Shown here piece after piece: positions 10,080 to 22,603 of a DNA stretch of 64,000 nt (the first letter of the stretch is position 1; each line of letters opens with the position of its first letter). This DNA comes from Prosopocoilus inquinatus (lineage: Eukaryota > Arthropoda > Insecta > Coleoptera > Lucanidae). The position numbers and the translations under genes were made by a program. The notes under the pieces were generated by a model. That model worked only from the letters and a program-made list of their open reading frames with translations, had not been told where the DNA came from and made no database searches. The stretch spans positions 38,988,001 through 39,052,000 of the forward strand of contig CM069873.1 in assembly GCA_036172665.1 (NCBI GenBank), in the 5' to 3' direction.

Positions 10080-12915
10080 CTTTTTATTTCAGCACTTATA
10101 CGACTAAACACAAGACTAGTTGAATAATGATGTTCACTTCAGAATGAAGTCTATTACTGAGGTTATTCTTAATGGAAATATATTTATATAGCAAACAGCA
10201 ATCAAATATAGATAAGTAATACTTCCTAGGAATTACAAATAATCCGCACATTAAGGTGAAAGCGCTAATTTCGCCAAAGCGTATAAGTACCATTTGCTTG
10301 AATTTAACATTACCTAGAAGAGCTGTGGCGCTAACAAATTTCTTGAATACGGCTACTATATGACGAACGTAGTAATCGCATTTTTATACTTCCAGAAGTT
10401 GACTTGTCGTCACCAAGGAACACGGCGCACAGTGGAACGATATAATGGGAGCTACTGGACGTGGCTACTATAGCTACATAGGTGTACAGATTTTTATGAA
10501 AATTTGTTTATATAATACCAATACCATTTACAACAGACGGTGAAAATTAAATTACGATTCATTCATCGGTTCATAACCAAAATAACAAAAGACTTCTCGT
10601 GTTATGTTATGTTAAGTTCTGCGTTATCAGAGAAGGATTATGAAAGGAAAATGAAACTAAAATAGTTTTTAAATTTGCATATTAGCGCAAATTAGCTAGA
10701 ATTTGTAACATATAAACGTTAATGTAGTAATATACAGCATGTCCCACAATAGGTCTCATATTTTTTTGCTACAAAATGATTAGTCCCAGCGAAATCAAAA
10801 GGTTGGTACTTTTTGCTATTACTAAGACTTTCACAGAATTTATTCCTCAGAATGAGGAATCTGTGAATTTGCAGTGGATATAGAGATAATGTTTCATTAT
10901 GAACATGGCCTACTAATTAAAAAATATTTTTCTGTTATTAATTAGTTATGTTATAAGTAATTAAAATACAAAATACTATACTGCTAAAAAAATAAAAAAT
11001 AAGATCGTACAAATGTTTTGACTAGCAATGCAATTGTTTACAAATTCAGAATCAACAGGAAATTAGAGAATCTTTAGTAATTTAACCTGATTTTTAGCTT
11101 CAAAAATAAGAAACTTTACAATGGTAACCCTTCCAAATTGAACACCCAATATAGCAACGCATAGATGCACTATTTTAAGAAAGTACAGGGTACAGTTTTT
11201 TTTTTTAATTGAACACCCTATATATTATTACGTTTTTCGATTATAAATTAAATTAAATTAAGCATCAACATTGAAATTAGCTGACTTAAAGGAATTTATA
11301 TCCTCAAAAATAAAAAAAAATAAGAATCACAACCCTTTCAAATTGAACACCCGATATAACAACGCATAGATGAACTATTTTGAGAAAGGACGTTCCATAT
11401 TTTCCCACCCATCATGATTAGGTTATTTGGTTATAATTTATTCTAATAAAATAAATTAATACAGTAGGAAACAGTAACAGGAAGACAGAAAAATTATCTC
11501 ACTTACGGGATATGAACCCGGGCCTCTCTCGGTTTCGCGGCAAGAATTCTTTGTAAACGCAGAATTTTCCTGTCTTCCTCTTAGTGTTTGCTTCCTTGTA
11601 TTAATTTATTTAATTCAGCACTAACATATCCTCCTCTTTATATTTGAGATATTCTTATAAAATTTAATGCAATTATAATGATACACAAAAAAATACAAAA
11701 TGGTATCAAAGAAGCGTAAGCCAACAAGAAAAATAACAGCACAAAAGAAAAAAAATATTAAAGGAATACACAACAAAAGTCTACCTTCCTGTACAAGAAA
11801 AGAATCAACGTAAAAATAATGTAACCACAGTTCGAATATTTAAAAATAAACAAACGAAGTTTAATGGAAATTAAAATTTTCGCTTACAAACACCGCAAGT
11901 TTACGAACATAAGCAATGAATCTTATCAGATTAATAAGAACGGAAAACAATGAAAATGCGGAATAATTACAATGAAAAATTAAAAGAACACAGAGGACAG
12001 CGAATTTTGAACTTGAATCTTTAAAAGATTGAACCGTCGACAAACTGAAAGACAAAATATTAATTTTGACGTTTCTCAGGGTCTATTTTTATCATGACCT
12101 GCTAAATGATCTGTACTTTTCTGTTAGATAGTTTAATTTGTTCGTGTTATTGTGACTTTTAATGTCAACGTGACAGACATTTCTAATGTTCACCTGTTAC
12201 CTGTTTGAAAAATAATACTTCAGATTTCAAAAAACACAGGTTTATATCGTCAAAAAATTGTAAAATTTCTTTTGATATGTTCGATGTACTTTAATTACAT
12301 ACAATAAATATACATTTAAAAAATAATAAATATACTTTAAATTGTTTGTAAGTCCTTGTTACTTGACATTTTTCTTAATGGTCTAAGTGAAAAAGCATTT
12401 CAAGACGAATCTTTTGCAAAAAAAAACACAAGTCCCTAGCGTCATTTGTTTGGAAGATATTTGCATTTGTTTAAAGTACTGCAACAGTGATACGTTTTAA
12501 AAAGTTGAATAACGCGTAAACGATTTACATTAGGCCCTATGTGTGGTACATAAAGTCACATTAAAATTGAGCCCGGAATCCGAAAATATAAAAACATATA
12601 GGGTCTTCCATTTAAAATGTGTGGAAGTGATGTAACGTTCAGACTAAACGGAACACTCTGTATACAGCAAACTTATTTTAAAATATACCTTAGATGAAAT
12701 AATGAAACTTTTGTTTGAAACCATTCTTTGTAAAATGACTTACTAAAATAAAATTCTTTGTCGATTTTTTTCCTAATTTTTTTGCTATAGGTCTCACAGA
12801 AGAAATACGCATCGTTGGGCCACCCTGTACATGGTGACCTCGCGAGAATTCCTACCCCATTTAATTCTTTTATTTTTAATTTCAGGAAAAAATTTTTAAT
12901 ACAAAACTTCTAATT
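10080..12915. other. gene-free AT-rich interval
   Basis: No coding sequence is recognisable. A 55-bp stretch recurs as a direct repeat near 11140 and 11335 (TTGAACACCC...AACGCATAGATG). Near 12620-12660 there are short pieces resembling transposon termini (GGAACACTCTGTATA). A small palindromic element sits at 11449-11612. Confidence 0.5.
11449..11612. mobile_element. small palindromic element with tRNA-like core
   Basis: Arms of about 46 bp at each side are inverted copies (AATACAGTAGGAAACAG... against ...GCTTCCTTGTATT). The core, read on the minus strand, contains GCCCGGGTTCATATCCCG, which looks like a tRNA T-arm or pol III B box. I could not fold a whole tRNA, so it may be a tRNA-derived or purely fortuitous core inside a MITE. 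Confidence 0.5.
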
Positions 12916-13407
12916 CAAAGTTTCTCTGTGTGCTGTGTGCTCGGAGAAAAACAATTTATGGTCGGATAAACGAACTATAAACTAAACTTACTTTTCTTTA
13001 ATGAGACAAAAACATAACCCTAGCTCGCCTACTCTGACGAGAAAACCAAGTGAATTCATAATATGTTTCCTCACTTCGTGTTTTTAAATGAGTTAGTCAT
13101 CCCTACGCAGTATAATTTCATGTTATACATGTATAAAAAATAGGCACACTTTAAGGCAGTCTAAAAAATGTAGGCATTTAATAAATTAACCTTTCCCAAC
13201 GTTTTATAATTAGAAGGTAACATATTTTACAAAGTGACCAAAGAGTTTATTAAAAAGAAGAATACTTTAAATTATTTTTACAACTGCAACCTCTTGTTGT
13301 AAAATCGTTACTGGAGTTACGGATACTCGGAAAATCACGCACAGCATGAGCCAGTAGGAATCATTTAGAAAACTGGACGAAAAAGAAACAGCTATCTGCG
13401 CCTTCCT

Positions 13408-13650
13408 ATAGACATTTCAGGTGCGTCTGATAATACGTCGCTTGACGCGATCAAAAAAGCGCTGGAAACAAGGGGAGTGAGCAAAATATTAACTCGATGG
13501 ATAAGCGAGGTGCTCTCCACAAGGACAGCTGAGACGGCAGTAGGCAAACAGACTATGAAAATCAAGACGACTCGTGAAACACTTCAAGGCGGTGTTTGCT
13601 CGCCTTTGGTATGGAGCCTGGTAGCAGATGAACTGTTTAACTGCAGCCAC
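13408..13650 (+). pseudogene. LINE reverse transcriptase fragment, right copy
   Basis: Same sequence and interpretation as 493-735. Confidence 0.75.
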
Positions 13651-13679
13651 TTTTGGAAGTGAATCTCCCTGTGGTAAAT

Positions 13680-13753
13680 CAAAAATTTTATCCACTTACG
13701 AGAGCCTTACCGGTTTCGAACAATACAACTGCATAAGAAATGTAAGTGCCAAT
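13680..13753 (+). pseudogene. LINE endonuclease fragment, 5' side of copia insertion
   Basis: The frame ends in NVSAN and resumes after the copia at 16922, showing that the copia jumped into a plus-strand LINE endonuclease region. Confidence 0.75.
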
Positions 13754-13934
13754 TGTTGTTTGTTAATTAACTTAATACAAACACTTATGGCTTCAAAATA
13801 CTTGTATGAGAAGTTTAAAAACAAAGTAAAAATTGCGCGTACAAAATGTTATGACAAGTTGCTATAATTACATTGTTTTTTTTTTTATAATAAATAAACT
13901 CGTATGTGCGATATGCCGTCTACGATGTTCAACA
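13754..13934 (-). mobile_element. copia 3' LTR (right copy)
   Basis: Identical to 839-1019. The partner 5' LTR is at 16746-16921. Confidence 0.9.
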
Positions 13935-16707
13935 CTCCTCCTCACCGACGAGCTTATATCTTCCATGGACCTAATCCGCAACCAACAGCTAATTTCTTCA
14001 ACCTTATTCCCTGAAGTGGTTTAGTCAACATGTCTGCCAACATATTTGATGTATAGCAATATGAACAATCTGCAACATTTCCTTCCGAGTCACATTTTAT
14101 TTCAAATATCCATTTGCACCCGACAGGTTTCTTGTTATCTGGAATTTCTGTTAATTCCTACGTTCCATTTTGTTTGAGAGAATTTTTTCATCCATAGCAG
14201 CTTTCCACTCGTGAGCATCTGCTCTTGATAGCGCCTATTCTTTGACTGTGATTTGATCGACGATATTGTTTGCGAATAGACAAAACAGCGACATCTTACG
14301 ATCGCTTTTTGATCTGACATTGCAGTAGGATAGACAAATTGAAGCGGATTTGCTCCTAATAAGTCCCCCATGCAAGGCGGCCATGCTTGCTGTCAAAGCA
14401 TAATGAAAATTTTTAAAACAATTGTTGCAAATCGTTTTTGATTGCAGTGAAAACCTCGAGCAGCTTCTGTACAGCTGTTTCAGCCCTGCTTGGGGCTTCG
14501 TCAGCAGAGACGTAGCTCGACATTCCCACTGCAAACAAAAACGACTTGTCCAATTTATTCGCAATTCCGATGTAAGAGTGATGAATAGATAAAACAGCGA
14601 CATCTTACGATCGCTTTTTGATCTGACATTGATATTGTTTACAACATTTGCTGTTTCGTCGTATCTCTTTGGAGGAATTCCTTTACTTTTTCTAGAAGAA
14701 CGTCTTCCAAAAATTGTATCTTCAATTTTCTGATCCTTTTCTTTCATAACATCTTCTGTTAAATCTTCCCCTTCTCCATAATCGCTTTCGTTTTGATCTT
14801 CCTCGCCGTTCACTGCGTATTCTTGTGAATTCTGGTAGATTGAAATGTTTTTACTGATTGTCACATCTCTGCTGATGACAATACGGTCGGTCTTCTGGTT
14901 CAATAATCGGTAGCCTTTTGATTCGCTCGCATATCCAACGAACTTGAGTTATTGTGCCTTTGAATCTAGCTTTCTTCTGTGTTACTTTGGGATGTGTATA
15001 AAAACTGCACTGCCAAATATAAGTAAATGGCTTACATCAGGCTTCTTTGAAAACCGTAACTCAAAAGGTGTCTCCTCAATCGAGTTTGTGGGTAAAGGAT
15101 TCTGTAAATAATTAGCGGTATGGACTGCTTCTCCCCAATATTTATTTATTTGGTAACCTTACATCAATCAACATCTCGCCATTTCCAACAAATATCGATT
15201 TTTTCTTTCAGCGAGCCATTTTGCTGCGGTGAATATGCCACTATATATTGTGACTGTATTCTTTCTCGGTTGAGAAATTCTTTTAATTTTAAGTTGGTAT
15301 ATTCTCCTCCTCTATCCGATCTTATAAATTTGGGCTTTTTACCGAAACAATTTTTTCAACATATTCTTGGATGCAATTTATGCTGTCATTTTTCTTTTCT
15401 CAGAGAAAAACTTCAGTATACCGACAATAATTATCAATCATGGTTAAAATATATCGTTTCTTACTCGGAGTAGGTGTCTGCATTGGACCGTATAAATCTG
15501 TACGCATCAGTCTAAAGGTGATTTTATTCTACTTCCTGACTTCTTTGGAAACGGTTTCTCTGTCATTTTTCCTTTTAAACATACACCACAGGTACTTCTT
15601 ATTCCGCAATCTGCAATCTTGATCCCAGTTGCAAGTTCTTTATCCCAGAACTGCTTTATTGCTTCAGAGTGAGGACGACCAAAACGTTTGTGCCAAGCGT
15701 GATGACAGTTTTCATTGTGACTTTGAGCTGTCATAAAAACTTGTTCAGAAAGTCGAACCTTGTATAAATTTGAAAATTCATCTGCAACTGCTACAGTCTT
15801 GTTATTTTTTATAATCTTTTCTGTTAATTTTTTAACTGAAAGTAAGTTACTTTGCAAAGCAGGTACTGTACATTTCAAAATTAAAAAACCGCCACCTGTT
15901 GTCAAAAAGCAAATTTCCCAGATATATTTTGGTTGAAATTGACTGGTACTTCAGACTGTCTCTGTAATTTTTATGTGTCAGTCAAAATTTGAATTGTCAT
16001 ATTTCTAATTTGCAATTTTCATCAAATTTTAACGATGTCGCGAAAACGCAGAAACCTTTTAAGTGCGTAGTGAAAGGAAGCTCTTGTCAAAGTTTATAGT
16101 AAAATTGAAAATTTAACAGAGCGACAATTAAAGAAAAAGTAACAGACCTTTTTCAGTAACTTTTGCCTTAATAATTTACTTCCTTTTCTGTTTTCATATT
16201 AACGTTGAACGTTTGCATTTATTGCAATAGTTACTGATAAATTTATTTGATGTTTTTCAATGTTAAGCCCCGAATTTTATAGTTTCTTCTTTTGCGCTAA
16301 TAATTGTCTTTCTGACGACTTATAACTGTCGCTGTCAGTTTATTTACTAAATCAAACATTGTATTTATATGATCTTCTATATCACCATCCTCATCTAATT
16401 TCAGATTACAAATATTTGGCAAAAGAAACACTTTACTTTAAGGTTGCTTTGTGATGATATGACTTTAAAGCATTCCACATGTCTTGTCACGTATATGAAT
16501 GAGCTGATTCTCTTCAACTAGTAAACCTATTGTAGCTCGTGCTTGTCCATCCTTCTTTGTCCACTTTACATTTGGCTCCTTAGGTAGCTCCTCATTCACA
16601 ACGTCCCACAAATCTTCTTTACTTAATAGAAGCTCAACTTTATATTTCCATACTTGATAGTTTTTGTTATTTAATTTGGTGATTGTAACGCACATGATGT
16701 CTGCCAT
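13935..16707 (-). pseudogene. copia-type polyprotein remnant (right copy)
   Basis: Same broken Gag-Pol as 1020-3792, with the Gag ATG at 16707. Here it is preceded by a recognisable primer-binding site and 5' LTR, which confirms its identity and orientation. Confidence 0.88.
14272..14630. mobile_element. 312-bp-repeat insert in copia, right copy
   Basis: Counterpart of 1357-1715, with the GATATTGTTT target duplication at 14262-14271 and 14631-14640. Confidence 0.85.
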
Positions 16708-16730
16708 AACTATACTTTTATTGGCGAAAA

Positions 16731-16745
16731 CTGGGCCCCATAACC
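16731..16745 (-). promoter_or_regulatory. copia primer-binding site
   Basis: On the minus strand GGTTATGGGGCCCAG directly follows the LTR end. It closely resembles the initiator-tRNA-Met-derived primer site of Drosophila copia, with one extra G. The left duplication copy loses homology inside this site. Confidence 0.7.
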
Positions 16746-16921
16746 TGTTGTTTGTTAATTAACTTGATACAAACACTTACGGCTTCAAAATACTTGTATT
16801 AGAAGTTTAAACGCAAGGTAAAAATTGCGCGTACAAAATGTTATGACAAGTTGCTATAATTGTTTGTTTTTTTATAATAAATAAACTCGTAGATACGACA
16901 TGCCGTCTACGATATCCAACA
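16746..16921 (-). mobile_element. copia 5' LTR
   Basis: A 176-bp LTR bounded by TGTTG...CAACA. It is about 7 percent different from the 3' LTR. The next five bases outward are GCAAT. Confidence 0.88.
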
Positions 16922-18305
16922 GCAATTTATTGGATTTAATATTTAGTAATGTCAATTGTTCAGTTATTGAGGATAAACATCCTTTACTCTCGGTTGAGTC
17001 TTTTCACCTGCCATTATTAGTTTATTTAAGCTTAAACAAACCGAAGACTATTAATCTTAACACAAAAAGTAACTATAAACAATATAATTTTAAAAAGGCT
17101 AATTTCATATTGTTGTATAACTATAATTGTTGTATAGCTACTTAAAGTTGAATGGAGTTTTCTGAAATGTTACTCTGATGGCGAATCGGCTTGTTCAAGT
17201 TTCTATGATAAGTTGGTATCAATTTTCAAATTGTGCGTCCCTGTTAAAACTCAGAAAAGAATTTGATGTAAATATCCATTGTGGTTTACACAAGATATTT
17301 GTAAGGCGAAGATTTGGCCAGCGGGCGACAGATGGCGACACTGGGCGCGGCGAGGGAGAAGGGGTTGGCAGCACTGCCGACCGGGGGCATCCTGACGTTG
17401 GCGAGCGGAGTGGCGTGCTGGTTCTTATTGGTGTTGGTGAATAATAAATTTAACGGCTAATATTGCGTTTAAATAATCCTTTCCCTAACATATTATTAAA
17501 AATATTAGTGTAAAAAATAAATTGCATAAATATTATTAAAAAAAAATCACAATACTACTATAACAAATTTCAACTTTTCAGAAAGTTTACTGCTTAAAAA
17601 ACTCGTAGGGCTTAACATAATTACATAAAAAATGTTGCGTTACTTCGGATTGAAGACCCGTTCCAGTTTTGGTTTCATGTTCAACGTAAGCGCAATCTTT
17701 CACGAATTCCTGGATATGTTTAACATAATAATGCTGGGTATAATAACCCGGAAACAATTGTAAATGCATTCGTTGATTACTTCTCAAGCACTTACATTGA
17801 GTCTGAAGAATCTAACTTGTCGAAAGATTTCTTACAAGATACTGTAAATTCACAATGCATAAATCAAATTGGGGAAGATGATGTAATTAAAGCGTGCAAA
17901 AAATTAAAAAATAAAATGACTTGCGGATTCGGAGGTATACCAAGTTTCCTAGTGTAGGATTGCGCTCACGTTCTAGCTAAACCACTGTCTGTAATTTTTA
18001 ACTTGATGTTTTCTTCTTCATCTATGCCAGTCATTTGGAAAATTTCAAAATTATGTCCTGCCTGTGTATCAAATTATAGAACAATTTCTATCTTATGCAA
18101 TTTTGCAAAAATGTTTGAAATAATTCTCTACAATATTATCCATAATTAGGTCAAATTTGGTAAGATTTTAACAACAAATGAGCCTATTAAATGAAAAAAA
18201 AAACGATTTTGTTGCTGGGTAAAAAGCCGTAATGCAAGCTTGTGACGGAAATGACTGTTATCGAAATGATATTTTCGGCAGATTTTAAGCTAGACCAACT
18301 ATATA
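16922..18305 (+). pseudogene. decayed LINE: endonuclease to RT block A
   Basis: This continues the LINE interrupted by the copia. It starts with LLDLIFSNVNCSVIE (end of the endonuclease), followed near 17200 by FYDKLVSIFKLCVPV and PLWFTQDI, the usual linker. After a GC-rich insert, reading frames resume near 17740 with ETIVNAFVDYFSS, IKACKKLKNKMTCG, a GGIPSFLV stretch, NYRTISILCNFAKMFE and a degraded block A near 18275. Stops are numerous. The domain order fits a Jockey/CR1-type ORF2. The 3' half is absent. Confidence 0.75.
17311..17445. other. GC-rich insert in LINE
   Basis: About 135 bases of very GC-rich sequence (GGCGACACTGGGCGCGGCGA...) lie in AT-rich surroundings and interrupt the LINE linker. 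I do not recognise the source and see no target duplication. Confidence 0.45.
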
Positions 18306-18360
18306 ATTGAAACAACCTAATATAATTGAAACAATCATGAATAATAAACAATACGTGTTA

Positions 18361-19121
18361 TGCTAGGGCCACACTAAGGTTAACGTCTAACGCCCATTAT
18401 CGTAATAATTAAGGCGTCAAAAACTATAGATTAAACTACGCGATAAATTGAATGGCTACACTTGCATTTGACGTCAAGTCAATAAATGACGCGCTAATAA
18501 AACAATTTCAGGATGGAAACTAGTATACTCTATGAGTGTAAATTATTATATTATGAATTTATTGTATTATTACTGGACCAGACAAAACCCAAGGCTAACA
18601 ACTCGATTACTTCATAATTACTCGATTTGTTTTATCTGTCCATTTCGTGCGAATGGCCCATATTCTAACCTCGTCTTTAATTTAGTAATGCCGTGATTAA
18701 ATTCTCTATCACTCTCTTACTCATTAAATTCGCATGAAGCTATGTCGTTTTTGTTTATTTTAATTACGGCTTTAGTTAGAAACGACTCTAATCATGAGAT
18801 GAGAATCCGGCCCATTGTATATAAAATCATTAACCAAGCTCAAGCTCTAACTACGCTCAAGCTTGAACACATCACAACTAAGCTAAAACCTGTTGGATGA
18901 GTGAATTCACAAATGCTAGCTAGTGTGGCCAAAGTAAGCGTTAAATGACGCACTAAATCCTTTTGATGTGTCAAAACAGACCGCCACCCGAGCTATCGTC
19001 TAACGTCTGACGCCATTCATAACGACGATAACAAATTAGCGTATTAAGTCGTGGCTACACCTATGTTTAATGCCAAATAGCGCAGTAATTAACGGCATTA
19101 TACGCTAGTGTGGCCCTAGCA
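18361..19121. mobile_element. PIF/Harbinger-type MITE, 761 bp
   Basis: The ends are perfect 16-bp inverted repeats, TGCTAGGGCCACACTA and TAGTGTGGCCCTAGCA, flanked by TTA at 18358-18360 and 19122-19124. A 3-bp TTA duplication is typical of PIF/Harbinger elements. Further copies of the GCTAGTGTGGCC motif occur inside. There is no coding sequence. Confidence 0.8.
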
Positions 19122-20143
19122 TTAAGTTTGCAATTATTACTTGTTTGCTGACTAACCGCGCAACACGCATGCTCCGATTCTATCCTACCTTGCGTGTCTG
19201 TTTACATGCAATTCCAATACGATACGATCCTAAAAATTGGCGTATCGACCTTGAAATTCGATCTGATCTGAATCCACTTTTTTTGCCTGTTTACATGGTA
19301 GAGGGATCGTCTTCAAATCTATTTCAATTCGACATGTGAACAAGGTAAATGTTATGGCGGTGTAAACTGATTCTAAATTTGTTTCTAAACGTCACTCAAA
19401 TCACTCTAAATCCTGCTACGGATTTGTCAAATTTGTTTTCAAGGGCCGCAACTGTACCATCGTAATCACAAAAACCGACTACACTCAAAATAGTTGTTGA
19501 TTGAAGTATACTACAAAAAGAAGTTTTGTCATTTTGAAGTTAATGTCATTTCGATGTAAGTTTTACTGATTTCTTTAATTTCTTATTTCTCAAATACTGC
19601 ATTTTTGACTTACTTCACTTTCCTTGCCGGAGTACGATATCTACGAAAACTATCACACATGAATAATTATGATCGATTTTTGTTTTTGGCCGCGGGCGCA
19701 CATTACTCTGCTCTACTGTGCTATTTTTAGACCACTCCATTGTCACAAAATAAAAGTGTGTGGTCTGCAACCGCTATGGTTTCCATTAATTTGGAATACA
19801 AATCTGTGCTGTAAAATATGTTAAAAACATGTCAAATTCATGAAAACTCTAGCATTTGAATGAGATTAATTTCGTAACGTTTTCGATCAGGGTGCACTAA
19901 GTGCACTGAGTATTTCTTCATATTGTTTTAACTTCATGGAGTAAAACGAAATGAAGATACACTCAGTGCACATAGTGCACCGCAATCGAAAACGCTATAA
20001 GATTTTTTCCAACGACATGTAAGTAATGCAAACGCCTCTTTAGTTTGCAAGACCGATCAATGTTTGTCCATCACGAAGTTACATGACCCGTCGACTTGTG
20101 TGAGTTGGTTTTCTCGAAGAAACGGATTACCTACAGAACGTCT
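19122..20143. other. gene-free interval with small repeats
   Basis: No gene was recognised. GTTTTCAAGGGCCGCAACTG at 19435-19454, followed by TA, is a solitary end of the TA-flanked family bounding 57776-62734. A palindromic MITE lies at 19872-20000. Confidence 0.5.
19872..20000. mobile_element. palindromic MITE, about 130 bp
   Basis: Arms of roughly 48 bp pair with each other: AACGTTTTCGATCAGGGTGC on the left and its near-complement on the right, each with GTGCACT repeats. The central loop is about 30 bases. The flanks show no clear target duplication. Confidence 0.65.
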
Positions 20144-22603
20144 TTACAGCTGAAGTCATTTGAAAGGCCGCTGTGTGCAAAAGTAAGGCCGATGTAAGCA
20201 AAACAAAGGTAGATTTTGACATGACAGTTTTAAATCTGCGAAACAAAGGCCGATATTGCAAAATAAAGGCCGCTGTGTGCAACTGAAAGGCCGCTAATGT
20301 CAATTTACTTTAATGCCGTACACCGGTGCTTAAAAGTTTTCGGAGTACTAGCCAGATCACTGGCAGTAGTAAATTTTGTGCTTTGCAATTATGAACCTTA
20401 CAGCTTTTACAAGCGTACCTGCTCTGCGGATAATAAAACCGGCCATCGCAAACACAGGGATTTAAAATAGACACAGTTAGTAAATTTAACAAAATTTGTT
20501 TCCTAAATATTATAACGTTTAAGTAAAATAAATAAGGAAAACAATGTGAAATTAAAATTTCTGAATCTTTGATAAATATAGTGAAATGAAATGTAACTAT
20601 GCGTGCATATCACTATTATCAATAAAGACCTTTTTATTGTTATTATTATTAAATAAGTAAATGAAATAGAATCTATTATTTTCTTAAATAAATAGTTTAA
20701 TGCGATATACATATTATTTGCTTACTAATTAATAGCTTTGTTGACTAGCACTTTATTATACGGAAAGCGCATTTTATATTATTAGAACACGAAAAAAAAA
20801 TTAAATAGTATTAATTGATTTTGTATAATATTAATTAAATGATTAAGAATAAATGTTCCATCATTCGCATATTTTGACAAATTAAAGGTTATAAGTTTGA
20901 ATAATTTACTTTTAACTTCTGAATTAATGCAAACTTGCGAAAACTTTCGATTAACTTTTCAACTAATTCTACTCATGCCATATTATTTGAGAAGGCTTTT
21001 TTTTATTAAAACTTAAAAAAGTAATATTATTTTTTCATTTCTAGCTTAGATAAAATTTGAATGTATTTTTAACATAAGTACAGTATGTTTTAACTATGTA
21101 TTACAATTTTTATATTCTAAGAAAACTATACTCTAGGAGTTTACTATTAAGCTTGCTTCTAGGAAGCTAATGTATGTAGAGGTTATAGTTTACGTATTTT
21201 CGGAATTTTTTAATTTAATACATTTCTTGAATGTCCAGCTGGTAATCACAAATGTTTTTATTTCAATTCCAAGAAGGCTAAAATAATAAAGAGCATGCAT
21301 GTTATGAATTTTCAGAATTCGTAAATTTAAATCTATTACTTCGAATGCCCTAATCATAATCGCATGCTTTAGGTGAACAATAGTTTCTCTGATATCCTCA
21401 TCCTCAATAATGATTTTCGATACAGTTATTTTAATTGTTTCCAATGATCAACATTAATTTATTTCTTGCCATAGTAATTTTGGTATTACCCATACTTTTT
21501 ATATAACTTTTGTGAAATTAAAAAAAAAATTAAAGAACAAATCACACATTGCGTATAATTATAATTTTTCCAATTAATTTACATCATCGATCCTTTAAAC
21601 TAATTTAAAATTCATGTATTTCTTTAGATATATAAAGATCTGTTATGTAAGAAAATAAAATATTCTAATTTAGGTAAAATAAAATTGTGGTTACATTTTT
21701 GATAAATGATAAATGAAACTAAATACTTGCGTTCCAACGAAATTCAACGCATCATAAACATCTATCGGCCGCGGCAGTTTAAGAGGATTAACGACCTTCT
21801 CATCGGGGTGCGGAGAAAGTACCCTCCTTTCTTAAGGTTCAAAAATAAATTAGACCTGTTTCAATAAGGGTCATATTCGAACAGTTTTATTGCTTTTCGT
21901 TTCGAAACTTTTAAGCACCGGTGTACAACAAACGTTAAGAATTGAAAAATTACGAAAAATCATAAAGCCAATATGCTGACGGACCAGAACCAATTTGCAA
22001 ATGGGATGAAAACTAATTACATTATAATGTATACGGTCGTAAGTATTTGGGCATCCACAATTTTAGTGAAACTCATTAAAAATACCTCAAAAATTTGAGA
22101 GTATTTACAGGTAGTATTTACAGTCTAGAAAAGAAGAAAAGAAGAAAATTATTTAATATACCAAATTTAAGCCTTTAATTCATCTACCAGGTCTTACGAA
22201 AAAGGCACCATGCTTCGGAAAAATTTCAAATTAAAAAAAATTAAATGTTACGCTATTTTGTAGTATTCGTAACTCATCCAGTATTACCTATAATGATCTC
22301 AATTTGACGTGATAAGGCGAGGCTCTGGGGAGGCCAATCTATCATTTTTATGATTATGAGTATCGGGCTATTGCAGGTAGTGAAGTGACAACTATTCAAT
22401 AACACTCATTTCCTTAGATCTAAGGATTTTATTATTATGGCATTGGAAAAAATTAAAGATGCCCAAATACTTACGAGCGATATTGTACATACCGGCCTTT
22501 CATTTGCATATAGCGGCCTTTATTTTGCAATATCGGCCTTTGTTTTGCTCACAGCGGCCTTTGTTTGGCACACAGCGGTCTTTCAAATGATTTTAGCTGT
22601 AAG
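20144..22603. mobile_element. foldback-like element with subrepeat TIRs
   Basis: The left end TTACAGCTGAAGTCATTTGA matches the complement of the right end (...TCAAATGATTTTAGCTGTAA). Each arm, about 120-165 bp, contains four to five spaced copies of a subrepeat like AAAGGCCGCTGTGTGCAAAA. This structure (TIRs made of short tandem subrepeats) is foldback-like. No coding sequence survives, and the middle is occupied by another element (20321-21923). I could not find a matching target duplication. Confidence 0.7.
20321..21923. mobile_element. nested TA-flanked element, 1.6 kb
   Basis: The inverted ends CACCGGTGCTTAAAAGTTTT and AAACTTTTAAGCACCGGTG (with a CG just inside each) are bordered by TA on both sides (20319-20320, 21924-21925), as in Tc1/mariner-type insertions. 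The interior is very AT-rich with no transposase; the longest frame (minus strand, 21190-21444) is not recognisable. Confidence 0.75.

Larger units (their letters stand above)
12916..16734. repeat. 3.8 kb duplication, right copy
   Basis: This is the exact counterpart of 1-3819. Here the copia element is complete at its 5' end, so this copy shows the ancestral arrangement and the left copy a breakpoint. Confidence 0.95.

Noticed and set aside
11486..11560. A tRNA gene
   Set aside because: Only a T-arm-like segment is present; no acceptor, D or anticodon arm could be paired.
19145..19339. 64-codon plus-strand frame
   Set aside because: No recognisable motif, atypical composition of short repeats (CTGTTTACATG), no supporting context.
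20160..20300. Spaced short repeats resembling a CRISPR array
   Set aside because: Repeats are degenerate, spacing is irregular, an inverted set occurs at the other end, and the genome is eukaryotic.
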